Positions 22,351-33,599 of a stretch of DNA of 64,000 bases are shown one piece after another. The notes under the pieces are model-generated. The model was not told the DNA's origin. It ran no database searches and worked only from the letters and a program-made list of their open reading frames with translations. Positions within the stretch are counted from its first letter, which is position 1; each line of letters begins with the position of its first letter. The stretch is from Sternotherus odoratus (taxonomy: Eukaryota; Chordata; Testudines; Kinosternidae), in NCBI GenBank assembly GCA_032164245.1, contig JAVMKO010000010.1, positions 32,562,189 to 32,626,188 of the forward strand. Reading direction: 5' to 3'. A program made the position numbers and the translations under genes.

Positions 22351-23627
22351 TATGAGTTTGTGTACCCTGCTTTCTCGCTCTCTGTATCTATATTTGAGAG
22401 TATACAAACTCATTCTCTGTCAACCAACGCAGAAGGGTTTAGACCAGATCTGCACTAGAAAAGTTATACCCACAAACCCTCCTAGTATAAATGCAGCTTA
22501 TACTGGCAAACCAGTGCCATCGAGACCATATCTTGTAAATACAGATGGAAACAGGACCCCAAAGCCTCTCCCAATTCCTAAATATTAGGGGTTATCCCCT
22601 GTTTCAGCAAGGTCTGGCGTTCTGAGTCAGAAAGAGAGAGAAAAGGGAAATGGGATGGAACAGGGAACTGATAATGATACATAGAGAATTTGCAGCTCCA
22701 GCTCCAGCTCCGGTCATTAGTGGTGAAAAGTTCTTCTTATACTGTCTTTGGTGACTGGCCTATGTGAAATGTGTACGGTGGATTGCAAGGCAGTTCCTAG
22801 TGGATATTGCTACCAAAACCCACCCCTATAGTTGGCTTGAGTTGGCTTCCTTGTGTGGGCACTCAAGAGAATGGGCAAGGAAGGACTGGCTGGGCTGTGG
22901 AGGTTGAACTTCCCTAGAGGTGGTGTCTCAGAGGAGGGTTGTGAGAGCCATTGTATGAGGGAGTGGGGGAGGGAGCTATAGTTGCAGGACCTGCTCTGTG
23001 ACTAAATAAAGGATGGTCATTCTCCAGGGCTTGCAATCAGGCCCCTTTCATCAGCACTACATTCAGTTTCAAAAAGACCATATATACAATTCTTTGACCA
23101 GGTCTCCTTCAGATGTTCTAATGATCATTGAATTGCATCCCCCCACTGAGGATCCCTTTCCCAGCACATCCTGTGGTAAAGAACCCGCCATGATGGTCCT
23201 GTAGCATTTGTCTGCACTGTGTAAGCTGTGGGTCAGCTACCAGCATGGATGCTTCCCATTTTCTCAGGGTTCCTAAAGAGCAGGTGAGTCTTGTTTGCTC
23301 TAAACACCAGACTTGATACAAGCTTCCTACCCTTCAAAGAGAAAACGTGGCGGGATTATGCATATGCACAACATAGTGTGGGCATGTGGCCCGTTCCCCT
23401 CCTGTTGGCTTTTAACAATCTCACAGTGGGCAGCAGTTGGCTTACCAGCAGTAAGCCCCTGGACTGGTGCTGTCATCACCCCTTGGGGAACAGAGATCGC
23501 GTCATTACACCTAATGAGCCAAGAGTTGTAGGTGTGTCAGCCACAGGTCCCGGTGCACTAAGGTAACATGCTCACTCAGCATTGATTGAAACACCTTCCA
23601 GGTGCAGCTGTATGGCTGAGTCTACAG
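22351..23627. other. unassigned sequence
   Basis: A MITE-like 'tagaccagatctgcactaga' segment lies near 22440. A (AGCTCC)n run is at 22695-22714. No gene is seen. Confidence 0.4.
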
Positions 23628-24500
23628 CAGTGGTTCCCAACTTTAACAACCCATGAACCCCTTTCACTAAAATGTCAAGTCTCGTGAACCCCCTCCTAAA
23701 AATGAATATTTCCAGGGATTTTCTCCCGTACCTCAGCATAAAGTGTAAAAGCAGTGATCTTGGAAATATAAAATTTGTTTGTATGACATACTTATTACAC
23801 ATTATTTATTAATTATTCTTTATCATTATAGTATTTTTATTACATTATGAAAATGGCAACACTTTTCCAAGAACTCACTTTTGTAGCTTGTATCACTTTG
23901 ATGAAGCCGGTTATAAGACAAGGCTCCTATCAGAGGTGCCAGTAGAAAAAAGAGGTGCCCCCTCAGGAGCACCTCCGGAAAAGGGGAAGCCATGGAAAAA
24001 ATGGGGATGGACCCATGGGGGAGTGCACTGATGTGGGGGTGGCACATGACCCTCGTCGCACCCCATACTGGTGCCTCTGGCTCCTATGTTTCATCAAGGA
24101 GTATCAGATGTGAAACAGCTTGATGGTATTTAAGAAGCCAACTCAAAGAGTTCCTCCTACACAAACATTCAGGTCTTGAGCAGTCCAGGCAAACAACGCA
24201 TGTTACAGCAAAGCTTAAACTTGTTCTTCATAATAATTTTAAAAACAACACTAGCAGCCTATTTCATTTTAAAAACAGCAAAAAATATCCACCTCCCTTT
24301 CTATTTCGTAAAAGGAGTCTTGAAGTTTAAATCTCCTCAGTGTGATAGAGATGCTTGCTTTGATCTGCTTCACTCTTGGAAGTCCCCAAGGAGCCGGGCT
24401 GCTGGCCCTGTGCTGCACAGGGTCCTGTGCTGCCCAGCTCTGTCCGCCATTAGGGAGTTTTTCCCCAAGAACTCCCTGTAACATTTTGTGAACCCTGCTG
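23628..24500. mobile_element. hAT element with a nested small hAT
   Basis: Left end CAGTGGTTCCCAACTTTAAC, followed by 'cccatgaacccctttcac', as in a widespread hAT family. The right terminus is not clear; 'ttttgtgaaccctgctg' at about 24483-24500 may be a damaged one. It contains the intact small hAT at 23931-24079. Boundaries on the right are approximate. Confidence 0.6.
23931..24079. mobile_element. 149-bp hAT MITE, CAGAGGTGCCAGTA ends
   Basis: Starts CAGAGGTGCCAGTA and ends TACTGGTGCCTCTG, a perfect 14-bp inverted repeat. Flanked by a perfect 8-bp TSD GCTCCTAT (23923-23930 and 24080-24087). It is inserted in the older hAT that begins at 23628. Confidence 0.95.
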
Positions 24501-27433
24501 CATATTGTTGACCTGAATTTTATGAGTTAGTTGCTATGGCTCGCCACTGTTCACATCCGACCAGAAGATTTATAGGTTCTTGTCCAATTCAGACTCCAGG
24601 GTCCGAGAACTCCGAGAGTTCTATATCGGGAGAGGACTCTCGGGGTGCTTGGCAAAAACAGTGAGGACAATACCAAATTGATAAATACTTTACTGAGATT
24701 AACAAAAGAATAATAAATGCTATGAAACTTATGACTGCAAAACAATAAAAGAATTCCAAAATTCCTCGTGGTAATATTCCTATTATAACTACCGTAACCT
24801 AACATACTCACACTCTTCCTTGAGGACCCGGTAATAGGAGATGAAGGACCAGACGTACTCCTGGCATACCCCATAATACAATGGTCCTGGCTTCCCCAAT
24901 AGTTAGGAATGTTGAGTAGTTATACTATACTACACAAGCTGAGCTGATAGCGTGATAGAAGATAGAATGATAGGTAGATAAAAATATAGTCTAAATATAA
25001 GAACAAAGAAAAGAAAAAAACTCTCTAAAATATTCTTACATGGTATTTTTTAGGACCCTGACGCTATGCAATTCGGGCCCAACCTACTATACCTAAATAT
25101 TATTTCCGTACTGTAAGAAATTAATGTGTACCCTTATTGTATAGGTTAATGGATTATGACACATACTTTCTAATATTAATAAGGATTGTCTCACTCCAAA
25201 AACCTGGGCTCTCTTGGCGACTTCCAGGTTTGTGGTGTACCCTGCGGTTACCGACCGGTTGCAGACGCCGGATAAACCTGTTCAGTGTTGTATGTAGTTC
25301 CTCCCTTTGGTTCCCCAAAGTTCAGGGACCTATCTATGCCAAAGGTTGCCAGCTTTTATGCTGACTTACTCTTAACTATTCAGCTGATCTTATCGGATAC
25401 AGGCCAGTAGGCTTCTTGCATTTCAGCAAAACTTATTCTATGTATAATTATTAGGCAACATATCACATGCCTCAACACATCCTAATTTCATAAGAATTAA
25501 TACTGATAAAATAGAAGAATCATATATGAAATGGATTAATTCAGAAAGAGAAATATATTATTTGATATGGCTGACTGGATTAGTAGGACATAATAGCTAG
25601 CAAAGTAATCCTATAGGCTACAATGTCAAAGAGCTCCCCAAACCTAACTCACTGGGCTGACACAGTTCAGGCATGTTAGTTTCACAGTCAACAGTACACA
25701 GGGAAGTGATGTGGCCAGCATCACATCTGACCGCCCTAACCCAAGGGATCAGTATCCATTTTTCAGCTGGTGAACTGGAGGGGGCTTTTCAGTGTGAGAT
25801 CAGGCAAGACTGTAGTCCACTGCCCTCAGGCGTGTAACTGAGTGTAGCTTTAACTACTCAACCACTGCACCTCACCTGCCAGAGCCACAGCCCACTAAAA
25901 ATCCACTGCTAAGATGGCTGGTGGAGTGGCTTAGCCTGCTATGCGTCAGTTCTGTAACACCGAGACATCCTCGTGTCAAACGACATATTCAGATCCTGGC
26001 AGCGTCCACTCAACCGACCATCCATCAGAGGAAGAGGCATTGAATGCTGCTCACTTGACTGTTTCAAGCGTGAGGTTTTCTGATGTATCCTTGAAATTTG
26101 AGGGCCTGTCTGCTTCTGGCTCCTAGACAGGGATGCCTTTTACATGCACATCCACATGTGTACAAAGAAAGTGCCTTCCCAGTGGAAACTAGGCCCATAC
26201 TTGTATATATTGCACCTCTCTAGGGTCTGAAAATTAGATTCTAAAGATTCCATGGTCCTTGTTGTAAGGGAAAGGGTAAACCCCACTGTCCTTGGTCAGT
26301 TTCCCTTTTGCCCACTGATGTGAAGGAGGTCATGCACCATATGCCTGTGTGCTGCCACCTCCACCCCCAGAAGTTGCTGCATGTTAGTGTGGTGAGGATC
26401 TAGCTTGGGAAGCTGCTTGGGAATAAAGGCACTATCGAATAATGAAACACGTTCACATCGATCTCTCCCTCGGCTGACCTCTGAATGCAGAAATCCCCAG
26501 CTCAGTGGATCAAGGCTCTATCCTGGCTCACCTGTAAACCAGCATAGCTGGAGACACCCCTTTCCCACCCAGCCTGGGCTGTTACACAAGACACAGCCAA
26601 AGACCAGAAGGGGAGAGATTCTGTGCAATGCCTCAGGGCGTGGGCCCCAGGGGAGGGGGCACAAAGGTGGCTTTTCTATGCCCCCTTCTCCCAGACCTGG
26701 GGGACAGCAGGAACCTCTTCTCTCTCTGCCAGAGCTGGTGTTTCTGGGATGCAGAGGAGTGGGGGTGGGGGTGGGGGGATGGGACAGAGCTGCTTTGAGT
26801 ACCTGGGCGCTGTCTGCTCCCCCCTGCTCCTGTGACAATGGTGCTGGCTGTTCCCCCTCCTCCCCCCACTCCCCAATAACTCCTGTGGACTCCTGAGGGG
26901 GAGGAGATCAACGTGCATCCTGCAGCAGCTCTGATTGGCTGCTTTTCCCCAAGAGATGGGCTAGTGGGAAAGGCAGCCAACCAGAGGGAGTTTCTCCCTC
27001 CGGTAGGGCTTAAAGTCACCCAGGGCTGGAGCATGTGGGGTCATGGCCACAGCAGCTCCAGCCCCGGCCAAAACTGTGTCACTGTGGGGGTGAGGAGAGG
27101 GAGAGGGAATAGCAGGAGATGGCTGCACTGTAATCTGGAATGTGTTCGGATGGAAGCTGCTCCATGCCCTCAACAGCTGCGGGTCCCCAGCAGCTTGCAG
27201 AGCGGCTGTGCCAGGGTGATCCCGCACCAACTCGTGCCAGGGTGACACTGCTTCATACCACGGTGACATTACACGGCCTCATGTCACAGTGACACCATAT
27301 CTGCTTGTCCTCCTTGCACCTGGCAACTTGTGTCATCCACCTGGAAATAGACCACAGCTGGCCTTACCGATTCTAACTGAGCAGCATATTTTTAGAGGCA
27401 CCGGCTCGGCAGCAGCAGAGCAGGGCAAGAGAG
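24501..27433. other. unassigned; AT-rich at 24650-25660
   Basis: The 24.6-25.7 kb part is unusually AT-rich, with plus-strand AATAAA at about 24710 and few repeat landmarks. It could be an unrecognised LTR or retroelement piece ending near 'gggctgacaca' (about 25663), but I cannot show paired ends. The region 26.4-27.3 kb is G-rich on alternate strands with an open frame of 163 codons (26405-26896) that lacks motifs. Confidence 0.4.
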
Positions 27434-27580
27434 TTAGGCTACGTATTCACTACGTGCACTACAATGGTATGGCTGCAGCGCTGCAGCGACGCCATTGTAG
27501 CACCATAGCGTAGACGTTTCCTACACTGACAAAGGCGGTTATTCCATCGCTGTAGTTAACCCATCGCCCTGAGCAGCGGT

Positions 27581-27709
27581 AGATCACTCAAAGTTTCCAT
27601 GTTCTGTTCATTCCCTCTGGGGCACTTGGAACTGACCACTGTTGGACGACAGGATACTGGGCTAGATGGACCTTTGGTCTGACCCAGTAGGACCATTCTT
27701 ATGTTCTCA
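27581..27709 (+). repeat. CR1 LINE 3' tail
   Basis: 'ttctgttcattccctctggg', 'ggatactgggctagatggac', 'ctttggtctgacccagtagg' and CCATTCTTATG. Strongly 5'-truncated. Confidence 0.9.
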
Positions 27710-27826
27710 CGGATTAATTCTTCTGTTGACTTAGCAGCATCCACACCTGTGGGAGAGGTTGGCTTACTACAGCCTCCAGGTGAATTTTTTCTCACCCATT
27801 GCTAGTATAGCCAGGTTGATCTAAAT

Positions 27827-28117
27827 CAGTGGTTCTCAAACTTCCTGAAAGCGCGACCCTTTTTTCTTCTCCGGTGGCGTGGCGCGACCCTTGTATGTCC
27901 GCCGAAAAGCGGCCGAATTGAATACTTCGGCATTCGGTGGCTATTTTCAGCGGACATGCCGAGTGCTTCCGAGACCGCTCAGTATGTCCACTGAAAAGCC
28001 ACCGAATGCGGAACTAATCAATTTGGTGGCTTTTCAGTGGCGGCAGGAGCTCGCAACCCCCCTGGGAGCACTCGGCAACCCGCTGGGGGGTCGCGACCCC
28101 CGGTTTGAGAAACCCCA
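27827..28117. mobile_element. hAT MITE, CAGTGGTTCTCAAAC ends
   Basis: Starts CAGTGGTTCTCAAACTTCC and ends 'ggtttgagaaacccc' (damaged). Flanks ATCTAAAT (27819-27826) and AACTAAAT (28118-28125) match at 6 of 8 positions, a decayed TSD. The interior holds 'tgtatgtccgccgaaaagc' and inverted 'cattcggtggctattttcag' / 'cactgaaaagccaccgaatg' blocks related to the hAT at 7872-8318. Confidence 0.82.
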
Positions 28118-28147
28118 AACTAAATGATAAGTGTAGACCAGGCTTTA

Positions 28148-29032
28148 GCTACACATACACGGTGTAATCCTTTGGGCTAGCCTGTGCTGTGCACGCACCT
28201 ATAGGACTTCAGGGGTTGGTGGATACTCAGACAGGTGTGATGTCCTGAGGGTCTCCAAATGCATGTGTGTCACCACTAGAGCTTTGCTGGACATGAGAAC
28301 TGATTTCTGCCAGATAGGGGGATCTTGTGAATAATGCAGTGGCGGGTCCTCTAAGTAAGGGCTGGCCCCGGTATATGGAACTAATGCAGCTTATGGCCTG
28401 GCTAGGGGAAAACACAAGAGGCTGCAGATAAATAATAAACAGCTTCCAAGCTATCCCAGGGGAGAGCCTTTTAGAGAGCACTATATCCTTCTCCTGACAA
28501 ATATGGAACAAGCCTGAGACTGTGGGATTGTGCTGACGGCTGCTAATGAGGGCCATGATGTAACTCTGGGGCAGTCTTGCAGGAGATCAGCCTGAGTAAG
28601 TTGCAGCATCTGCACAGAACTTATTTACTTCTTATTTACCTGGTGGTTGCACTGGACAATCCCCAACAACTCACATCTCCCCCTCCCCACCTCTTACCCC
28701 TGGACTGCACACACCGAATTTATTTAAAGACAGAAATAACCGACATCTTAATGCTGTGGCTCCTTCCACGCTCACTCACGGCAGCGTCTGAGGATTGCAT
28801 TTGTTGCTAACCTAGCCAGTTAGCAGCCCTGTCTCGGAGGGGGCTAGTGTGCGCAACCTCCCTGCCATAAAAGGCTGTAATGAATGTGATAACAAAAGAG
28901 AGTGGGGAGGTGGACTCCAGCAAACAGCTCAAGGTGCGGCCTGGAAGCTGATGGCTTCATTACTGTTGCATGGAGCTGATGTTAACCAGGAAAGGACAAA
29001 CTATCTCCTGTCTCTTAAAAGTGGATCTAAAC
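28148..29032. other. unassigned sequence
   Basis: No gene or clear repeat end. Small open frames without motifs. Confidence 0.4.
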
Positions 29033-29035
29033 TAA

Positions 29036-29330
29036 GGGTACGTCTTCACTACCCGCTGAATCGGCGGGTAGCCATCGATCTTCTGGCGATCGATTTCTCG
29101 CGTCTGATGAACGCGAGAAATCGATCGCTCGCGGCTCCCCCGTCGACTGCGTAACTCCAGCCTGCTGGGAGGCGCAAGCTGGAGTCGACGGGGGAGCGCG
29201 CCGCCGCCCGCCGCCGCCATGAGGACGGACGGTAAGTCAGCTGCAGATACGCAAACTTCAGCTACGTGATTCACGTAGCTGAAGTTGCGTATCTGCAGTC
29301 GATCCCCCCCCCCATAGTGGAGACCAGCCC
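29036..29330 (+). mobile_element. palindrome-rich Harbinger-like MITE, copy A
   Basis: Ends GGGTACGTCTTCACTACC / GTGGAGACCAGCCC with TAA at 29033-29035 and 29331-29333. The interior is built of fold-backs: 'cgatcgatttctcgcg'/'cgcgagaaatcgatcg' near the left, 'ctccagc..'/'..gctggag' with 'gtcgac' sites in the middle, and a palindrome centred near 29268 ('cagctacgtgattcacgtagctg', in parts). A 294-bp relative lies in the opposite orientation at 32790-33083. Confidence 0.9.
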
Positions 29331-29333
29331 TAA

Positions 29334-30294
29334 GCTCCCCCCTTAAACCTGAACTGATCCAGAAGTGAATTTTTAGAGGCTTGAAAAGGTTTAACTGACT
29401 TTTTTAGGAGATGAGCTAGAACCAACCCTCCCAGATCCAAACTCCCCCAAATCTAGAGGGTGCCTGAAATTTGAACCTGGTTTAATTTGGGGAGAGGATG
29501 GGAGGGGGGCCACAGAAGGGGCAGCTGCACGTGGGTCTAACCCCCCCCCCATTTCTGTGTGTGGAGCAGGAATTTCAGGGTGGGGAGCAAAGTCTGGATT
29601 AGTCAGAAGCACTTTCTGAAGGCCGACCTTATAGCTGATAATCAAACATCCTGCTCTTTTGCTTCGCAAATCCTGTATCAGATCATGTGCTGCCAGTCTC
29701 CTGATGTTATGCTGTATAATGCAGTGGAGAGGTGGGGTGGTGAAAAGACTCCACTAAAGGGTGTGGTGGAAAAGATAGTGGGTGTGGTTGTCAGAGCCCC
29801 AGGCAGGCAGCTGGTCCATGCTGTTGGGGGAAGCAGCACACTCAGCCTTGCTAGTGTCTGGGCCCATGTCTGACAGTGGGGGAGGGGGAGGCGGAAATAG
29901 GTCCCAGCTGATGATATAGCAAGAGATTTGGCCATCTGAGGGGTGATTCCTGTTTCTCCATATTAAACCCTGGCTGCTGACCAAGGTGAGTCAGAGAGGG
30001 ATTAGTTGGAGAGGTCAAAGCAAACAACAAAGATTCACAGTGAGTGGAAGCAGCCGGTGGCAGTCGCTGTAGAGGATTCAGCACTACAGAGTGGCACCAG
30101 CTGTATTCAGTGCATTGGGAACGGTGACAATGGAGCAACGCCTGCTGTTGAGACCTTGGCTGGAGAAAGGGGCATGTTCGTACATGTCTCCATGCCCAAG
30201 CCCTGAACGGCATGCGAGCGCCCTGCCCTTTGCTTTCCCCATAGACAACATGCTCGCTTTGCTCAGGGAGGGGAAACATGGAAAATACCAGTCA
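29334..30294. other. unassigned sequence
   Basis: C-run microsatellite near 29540. No recognised gene or transposon end. Confidence 0.4.
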
Positions 30295-30302
30295 TTCCAA
30301 AA

Positions 30303-31336
30303 TAGGGTGACCAGATCGCAAGAGCGAAATATCAGGACACCTTGGGCAAGTGGGGGGGGGAGGGAGAGAGGGGGGGGGAAGGGGCGGGGGCAAGCGGGGG
30401 GGGGGAAGGAAAGGGTGGGGGCAATTGGGGGGGAGGAAGGGGCGGAGCAACAGGGGGTGGCGGTGCAAGGATATTTTGTGCCCTAGGCAATTTTTTTCCC
30501 TAGTACTCCCCTCCCCTGTTCCCAGACCATTGCTTATTATACATTTTTAAAATGAATATTGCATGTAATGTAGCATGGGGCAGAGGGTTGGGGTGTGGTG
30601 GGGCTCTGTCTGGGGCTGGAGATGAGGGGGTTTGGGGTGCTGGAGGGACTATGGGCTTGGGTAGAGGGTTGGGGTGCAGTGGGGGGACATGCTCTGGCTG
30701 GGGGTGTGGGCTCTGGGGTAGGGCTGGGGATGAGTTTGGGACAGGTGCAGGCAGGCTGCTCTGGGACTGGGGCCAGAGAGGAGGACTCCCCCAGCCCTTT
30801 CCCTGCCAGCAGCAGCAAGCTCTGGGGCAGGGCCCCTCCTTTCCTGCCCCCCCCCCAACAGCAAACTTGCTCACCCTCGTCATTGGCAGCAGAAAATGGC
30901 GGGCACTAGGACCCTGCGGTGGCAGTTGCTGAAGGGAGGAGAAGGGCGCAGCGGCTCCTGGCTGCCCTGCTGTACTCCGTGGCCATGGAAAGTGTAAGGG
31001 GAGGCTGGGGGACCGTTGGGGGAGGCGTGGGGAAGGGGGGTGGCCAGAGCCAGGTTGCGAGGGGGGGCTCTTTGTATCCCCCCCCTCCCTCCCTCCCTCT
31101 GCAGGCCGGCACTGGCTGCAAGCCGGCTGCAGCAGCAACTCTCCTCCCTGCCCCTACAGCTTGTGCTGCGCTCTCTGCCTGGCCCTGGGGCAGTGGGGGC
31201 GAGCCGTGTGCTCCTGCCTGCGCCGGGCTCTTCTGAAGGTCCCAAAATCGGGACAATAGAGGCGTCAGTCGGGACGCGGGACAACTGCCTAAAAATCGGG
31301 ACTGTCCCGATAAAATCGGGACATCTGGTCACCCTA
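30303..31336. mobile_element. 1.03-kb hAT of the TAGGGTGACCA family
   Basis: Starts TAGGGTGACCAGAT and ends ATCTGGTCACCCTA, a perfect 14-bp inverted repeat, flanked by a perfect 8-bp TSD TTCCAAAA (30295-30302 and 31337-31344). Subterminal 'atcgggac' and 'gggactgtcccga' motifs at 31246-31325 match those in the other family members. The interior is G+C rich, with purine runs (30350-30440) and GC-rich unique-looking sequence (30580-31240) that may be captured. The long open frames on the minus strand (30500-31138, 30880-31497) show no known domain. No transposase. Confidence 0.95.
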
Positions 31337-31344
31337 TTCCAAAA

Positions 31345-32498
31345 CAATAGCAGTGAAACTGCTGGATCTGATGTGGGAGCTGGCAGCCAGACAGGTCTGC
31401 ACAGACCACTTGACTGAAGGGAAGTGAAAGTTCCTTTTTTCCATGACCTCTGAACCGACCCCCAACTGAAAAGGATCCCGCAGGGCTCGTTTTTCAAAAG
31501 TAATCCTGGGCAAATCCTTCTGCCTGGCTCACATGTTTGTCACACGCATCTGAGCACATCCATCTACGTACCAGTCGCAAAATGGATGGAGAGGACTGGA
31601 GAATTTGCTGCAACAGATCCACAAGATAAATGAAGTCTGCTGCCAACAAGGCATATTGTGTATGTTATGAGGGCTGAATTCATGCATGTGCACTATGGGC
31701 CAGTGTCTACGGTCCTGGTTCCTGGTGTCATGGGATTCCATCAATATCCCAGCTTTCATTTAAAATATACATTTTTCTACCCTACATGGATGGAGAGAAA
31801 AGCTTGAAAATGTGACCTGAGTGTACCTGACATTTGCCTGAGTCTGCAGGCAGCCTGAAGCAATAGTCCAACATTTTAGCTCTGAAATCTGCTGCTACAA
31901 CAAGAAATGATGGGAGGGGGTGGGGGGGTTGTCATGGCGCAGGGGTGGGACCATTGGGGCCCTATGTGCTCGTGTGTTCCAGGCCCCAGGATTGCCTTAC
32001 TTGTGTGTGTGCAAGATGTGGTAGAGTTTTACTCAAATGGCTTCTCAGCTTTACACTGCACCCTGCATGGGAATTGGTAGTAGATTCTATAAACTCTGGG
32101 CTCAGTTCTCTGCTGCACTAATTGGCAGATCCAGCCAATACCCCTTCTTAGCTGATCTTTATTTAGCCAATGCTATGCCTTTTTAAAGGTCCTGTACTTA
32201 TGATAATTGAATCTCACTCCCAGCTCTGCACTGGATATGATTTCAACTGTGCTGCTTTCATTGTTGGCACATGTAGAACCATTAAGGACAAAAGGGCTTT
32301 TTGCGGAGGTTTGCTAGATTAATGAGCAACTCTTATGAGCGGTTTGCTAGAAATCATTGGGCAGAGATGTCCAGGAACCTTGAGAAGCAGGAGAACCTTG
32401 GATGAGAGACAGATAGAATACATAATGAGATAATGGAATTCAGGGACTTTCTTTTCCATTGTAAACTCCTGAGGTATCTATACAGCTAGACGAGACAG
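31345..32498. other. unassigned sequence
   Basis: No recognised feature apart from a short G run near 31915-31928. Confidence 0.4.
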
Positions 32499-32580
32499 GT
32501 TTCAGAGTGGGAGCCATGTTAGTCTGTATCCACAAAAAGAACCAGGAGTACTTGCGGCACCTTGGAGACTAACAGTTAGT
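32499..32580 (+). repeat. turtle tRNA-derived SINE, 5' part
   Basis: 'gtttcagagtgggagccatg', 'ttagtctgtatccacaaaaa', 'gaaccaggagtacttgcggc' and 'accttggagactaacag' are the head of the common turtle SINE. The copy stops early (3' truncated or diverged). Confidence 0.9.
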
Positions 32581-32789
32581 GGGTTTGGATTGTACTGCAG
32601 TGAGGGCCCCAGATTAAGTAAGGAATTATTGACCTTTTCCTGACTGTATTTGCTGCTAGGTTTTTACTTCCTAAACTTAACTGAGCTTCGTTGTTTGAGG
32701 TTTTCATTTCATTAATGGTCTACAATCAAACCCTATCACCCTGCTTTAAGGGGGAATCTTAAAGGTAGAAGTTGCCATATCAATTCTAA

Positions 32790-33083
32790 GGGCTTGTCCC
32801 CACTACGGGGAGGGGGGTGGGGGATCGACTGCAGATACGCAACTTCAGCTACGTGAATCACGTAGCTGAAGTTTGCGTATCTGCAGCCCACTTACCTCTC
32901 GTCCCCACGGCGGCAGCAGTCGGCGGCGCGCTCCCCCGTCGACTCCAGCTTGTGCCTCCCGGCAAGCTGGAGTTACACAGTCGACGGGGGAGCCGTGAGC
33001 GATCGATTTCTCGCGTCCTCATCAGACACGAGAAATCGATCGCCAGAAGATTGATCCCGCGCTGCGCGAGTGAAGACCAACCC
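32790..33083 (-). mobile_element. palindrome-rich Harbinger-like MITE, copy B
   Basis: Ends GGGCTTGTCCCCACTACGG / GTGAAGACCAACCC with TAA on the left (32787-32789) and TTA on the right (33084-33086). Internal fold-backs match copy A (29036-29330) in reverse order: the 'cagctacgtga|atcacgtagctg' palindrome near 32850 comes first here, and 'cgatttctcgcg..acgagaaatcgatcg' comes last. It is inserted in the left arm of the Penelope-like remnant; the right arm shows the site without it. Confidence 0.88.
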
Positions 33084-33232
33084 TTAGAGGCTATTTAATT
33101 AAGATGAGCTATTATCAGCAAGAGGGAAATAAAACTTTTGTAGTGATAATCAAGATGGCCCATATTGACAAGAAGGTGTGAGGATACAGTTGACAAGAAG
33201 GTGTGAGGATACTTAACATGGGGAAATAAATT

Positions 33233-33395
33233 CCAGTAGGAGAACACTTCAACCTCTCGGGTCACTCAATAACAGACCTGAAGTTGACAATTTTACAGAC
33301 TCCAAGGAGAAGCTGCTGAACTGGAATTAATTTGCAAATTGGATACCATTAATTTAGGCTTGAATAGAGACTGGGAGTGGCTGGGTCATTACACA
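33233..33395 (+). pseudogene. Penelope-like protein C-terminal remnant (GIY-YIG region)
   Basis: 33233-33298 translates as 'PVGEHFNLSGHSITDLKLTI' plus LQ. The segment 33318-33395 translates in a different frame as 'ELELICKLDTINLGLNRDWE' and then WLGHYT. The H-F-N-xx-G-H motif and the W-E-W-L-G-H ending are what I associate with the C-terminal endonuclease part of Penelope-like retroelements. The two pieces are out of frame with each other, and the reverse transcriptase is absent, so this is a dead fragment. Confidence 0.7.
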
Positions 33396-33599
33396 AATTG
33401 AATCTGTTTCCCCATGTTAAGCATCCTCACACCTTCTTGTCAACTGTCTGATATGGGCCATCTTGATTATCACTATAATAGTTGTTTTGTCCTGCTGATA
33501 ATAGCTCATCTTAATTAAATAACCTCTTATAAATAGTATGGCAACTTCCACCTTTTCATGTTCTCTGTGTGTGTATATAAATATATCTTTTCTTAGTAT

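Larger units (their letters stand above)
27437..28144. mobile_element. Harbinger-like MITE with nested CR1 and hAT
   Basis: Outer ends GGCTACGTATTCACTACG and AAGTGTAGACCAGGCT, with TTA at 27434-27436 and again at 28145-28147. The interior includes 'cagcgctgcagcgacgcc' near the left end. Two insertions interrupt it: a CR1 3' fragment (27581-27709) and a hAT (27827-28117). The order of arrival of those two is not resolved. Confidence 0.7.
32765..33556 (+). mobile_element. Penelope-like retroelement remnant with inverted arms
   Basis: A central part (33219-33409) encodes the end of a GIY-YIG-type Penelope protein (see the separate entry). It is flanked by inverted arms. The left arm 32765-33218 (interrupted by a MITE at 32790-33083) and the right arm 33410-33556 share 'gaagttgccat', 'tatttaattaagatgagcta', 'ttatcagca', 'gataatcaagatggcccata' and 'gacaagaaggtgtgaggata' in opposite orientation. 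The left arm also has an internal duplication of 'gacaagaaggtgtgaggata' (33168-33211). Inverted or fold-back arrangements are common for Penelope-like insertions. The element is old and non-functional. Confidence 0.75.

Noticed and set aside
24501..25663. A 1.1-kb LTR
   Set aside because: The AT-rich block looks foreign and has a possible ...GACACA end, but I could not find a matching start or TSD, so it is left unassigned.
30500..31497. Two minus-strand frames of about 210 codons
   Set aside because: They overlap in different frames, are P/S/A-rich from GC composition, and one crosses the transposon end. No recognised domain, though a captured non-coding segment remains possible.
32499..32580. 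A tRNA gene
   Set aside because: The tRNA-like head belongs to a turtle SINE; no complete cloverleaf or intact B box is visible.
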